DNA of 64,000 nucleotides from assembly GCF_007971525.1 (NCBI RefSeq), contig NZ_CP042437.1:1302001-1366000 (forward strand), read 5' to 3'. The DNA comes from Mucilaginibacter ginsenosidivorax (GTDB lineage Bacteria; Bacteroidota; Bacteroidia; Sphingobacteriales; Sphingobacteriaceae). The translations under genes were made by a program, and so were the position numbers. The notes beneath the pieces were generated by a model. It was not told the DNA's origin, searched no databases, and saw nothing but the letters and a program-made list of their open reading frames with translations. This document shows positions 62,893 to 64,000 of the stretch, piece after piece; the first letter of the stretch is position 1; every line of letters begins with the position of its first letter.

Positions 62893-63080
62893 GTCATCCT
62901 GAGGAACGAAGGATCTATTCGCGAACTTTGTTGGCGGTTATGCATGGCGTACAATAGATCCTTCGCTATCGCTCAGGATGACAGAAAATGAAACTTGTCA
63001 TGGGTAGGAACGAAGCATCTATTCGCGAACTTTTCTATCGGTCATGCATAGCTGATAGATCCTTCGTACCTCAGGATGAC
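62893..63080. repeat. Two 84-90 bp hairpin repeats, copies 2 and 3
   Basis: 62893-62982 (GTCATCCTGAGGAACGAAGG ... GCTCAGGATGAC) and 62997-63080 (GTCATGGGTAGGAACGAAGC ... CCTCAGGATGAC) both contain ATTCGCGAACTTT. The second is the inverse of 14731-14814. Confidence 0.8.
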
Positions 63081-63100
63081 AGGGAAATTGGATACGTCAT

Positions 63101-63280
63101 GGATAGCCTGTCGAAGCATAGCGGGCAAAGGCCTCTCGGCATAAGTCTTCGACAGGCTCAGACTGACAGGTCCTCACACATCGAAAACAAATATGCAATA
63201 GGTAAGCACGTACCAATCGCGAACTATGCAAATTGGCCATGCATGTGACGGGATTGCCGCGCTATCGCTCGCAATGACAT
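63101..63280. repeat. CTGTCGAAG inverted repeat and hairpin-derived sequence
   Basis: AGCCTGTCGAAG (63103-63114) and CTTCGACAGGCT (63147-63158) are exact complements. 63223-63280 is a diverged member of the GCGAACTATG/GCAATGACA hairpin family. The 857-base gap 62498-63354 is thus almost entirely repeats; short ORFs inside it are rejected. Confidence 0.6.
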
Positions 63281-63318
63281 AATGTTTAATATTATCTCGC
63301 CCTAGCCCCCTCCATCAT

Positions 63319-63346
63319 GATTCTTGACTCTTAATTCTTGGCTCTA
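63319..63346. repeat. 7-bp-period array next to the ankyrin gene stop
   Basis: GATTCTT GACTCTT AATTCTT GGCTCTA sits directly before the stop codon of the ankyrin gene, the same unit type as the array inside lysA. Confidence 0.7.
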
Positions 63347-63354
63347 CCTCTCCC

Positions 63355-64000
63355 CTATTCCAATATCTCCGCAATCTCATCAAAACCTTTTTCGCGGGCC
63401 AGATCTGCGGGGAGTTTGCCGCCTTCCATGCGGGTATTAATTTCGGCGCCGTTTTCCAGTAATAGTATCAACAGCTCGGTGTTGCCGTTTTGGGCTGCCG
63501 AGTGCAGCGGAGTGGCGCCGGCCTGTTGTTTGATGTTGATAAGGGCCCCGTTTTCTATCAGCATCCTGGCTATTTGCGTATAGCTGCCCGCACACGCCGA
63601 ATGTAAGGGATACACATGGAAACCGTTGTTTGAAGGCCGGTTAACATCGGCCCCTTTTAGCACCAGGTAGCGGGCTACATCATAGTGGCCAAAATAGCAG
63701 GCCAGCCCAAGGGCGGTAAAACCATCATCGGCATAATCATCAAGCGAGTTGGGTTTGTCATAAACAAGGTTGGCTATCAAATCAAGCTTACCGGCAGCGG
63801 CGGCCTCAAACATGGTGAGCTCGCCGCTGTATTTTAACAATAGTTCGGTTACGCCTGGCTTTTTGTAATAGCATGACAACATCAGCGGCGAAACCCGCTG
63901 GCTGGTTAATGTTGTGGCCAGCTTAGGGTTTTGGGCAAGCAGCTGTGCCAGTCCGGTTAAATCGGCAGCAGCAATGTACTCTTCAACCTGTTCTATACTC
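63355..64000 (-). CDS. Ankyrin repeat protein, 5' end outside the window
   Basis: Reading from the window edge the frame is open: SIEQVEEYIAAADLTGLAQL... leads into the ankyrin repeats, so the internal ATG is not the true start and the real one lies just beyond the edge. Within the window about five ankyrin units are visible, for example DGFTALGLACYFGHYDVARYLVLKGADVN, GFHVYPLHSACAGSYTQIARMLIENGA, AGATPLHSAAQNGNTELLILLLENGA. Protein-protein interaction scaffold; partner unknown. Its 3' side meets a 7-bp repeat array. Confidence 0.85.
   Translation of the reverse strand, partial: SIEQVEEYIAAADLTGLAQLLAQNPKLATTLTSQRVSPLMLSCYYKKPGVTELLLKYSGELTMFEAAAAGKLDLIANLVYDKPNSLDDYADDGFTALGLACYFGHYDVARYLVLKGADVNRPSNNGFHVYPLHSACAGSYTQIARMLIENGALINIKQQAGATPLHSAAQNGNTELLILLLENGAEINTRMEGGKLPADLAREKGFDEIAEILE

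Noticed and set aside
62988..63248. 86-codon frame in the second repeat cluster
   Set aside because: Consists of hairpin repeats.

Overview
The window looks like a chromosomal stretch of a Bacteroidota bacterium of the family Sphingobacteriaceae, most likely Mucilaginibacter or a close relative. The reasons are several Bacteroidota-typical families (DUF4097, DUF3575, DUF2027-Smr, PD40 propeller proteins, orphan FtsX-type permeases, 7TM-AraC regulators), start codons without clear Shine-Dalgarno sequences, promoters of the form TAnnTTTG, and many short intergenic palindromes. No rRNA, tRNA, CRISPR array, integrase or transposase was seen, and the gene order reads as a stable chromosome with repeat-rich gaps. 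The genus is an inference.

Layout. 1-4.5 kb: tail of a C1-type peptidase, an aldehyde dehydrogenase/DUF779 pair with a divergent AraC regulator, and small regulators. 4.6-10.2 kb: an ECF sigma / anti-sigma / two DUF4097 proteins / FtsX permease operon with a candidate ECF promoter. 10.6-13.2 kb: multi-PAS histidine kinase. 13.4-16.2 kb: YjbQ protein, a Nudix-like regulator and a cluster of hairpin repeats. 16.3-26.8 kb: metallopeptidases, Smr protein, DUF892, YtxH and cold-shock proteins, HAD phosphatase and a tandem lipoprotein pair. 26.9-29.7 kb: lysine pathway genes lysA and aspartate kinase, the former carrying in-frame 7-bp repeat arrays. 29.8-34.4 kb: exported proteins and a TPR histidine kinase. 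34.8-45.0 kb: two divergent operons of exported proteins, one with a large TPR protein and three unknown proteins, the other with a TPR-caspase and a papain-like peptidase/DUF4384 protein. 45.3-53.7 kb: serine hydrolase with AraC regulator, DUF3179, AhpD-like, exported acetolactate decarboxylase, FrnE/DsbA and a Thr-Gly repeat lipoprotein. 54-64 kb: MFS transporter, DUF1016 nuclease, an AraC-FtsX fused ORF, a fatty acid hydroxylase, a second repeat cluster and an ankyrin gene cut by the window end.

The best candidate for an undescribed system is the six-gene block at 34.8-45.0 kb. All six proteins carry export signals, the two operons share one 0.8-kb intergenic region, and one operon pairs two different cysteine peptidase folds (caspase and papain). 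How they work together is inference. The other strong observations are (i) arrays with a strict 7-bp or 8-bp period scattered between genes and, once, inside lysA; (ii) a fused AraC-permease ORF whose linker still looks like an intergenic spacer with two perfect hairpins; and (iii) compound hairpin repeats present in opposite orientations about 45 kb apart.
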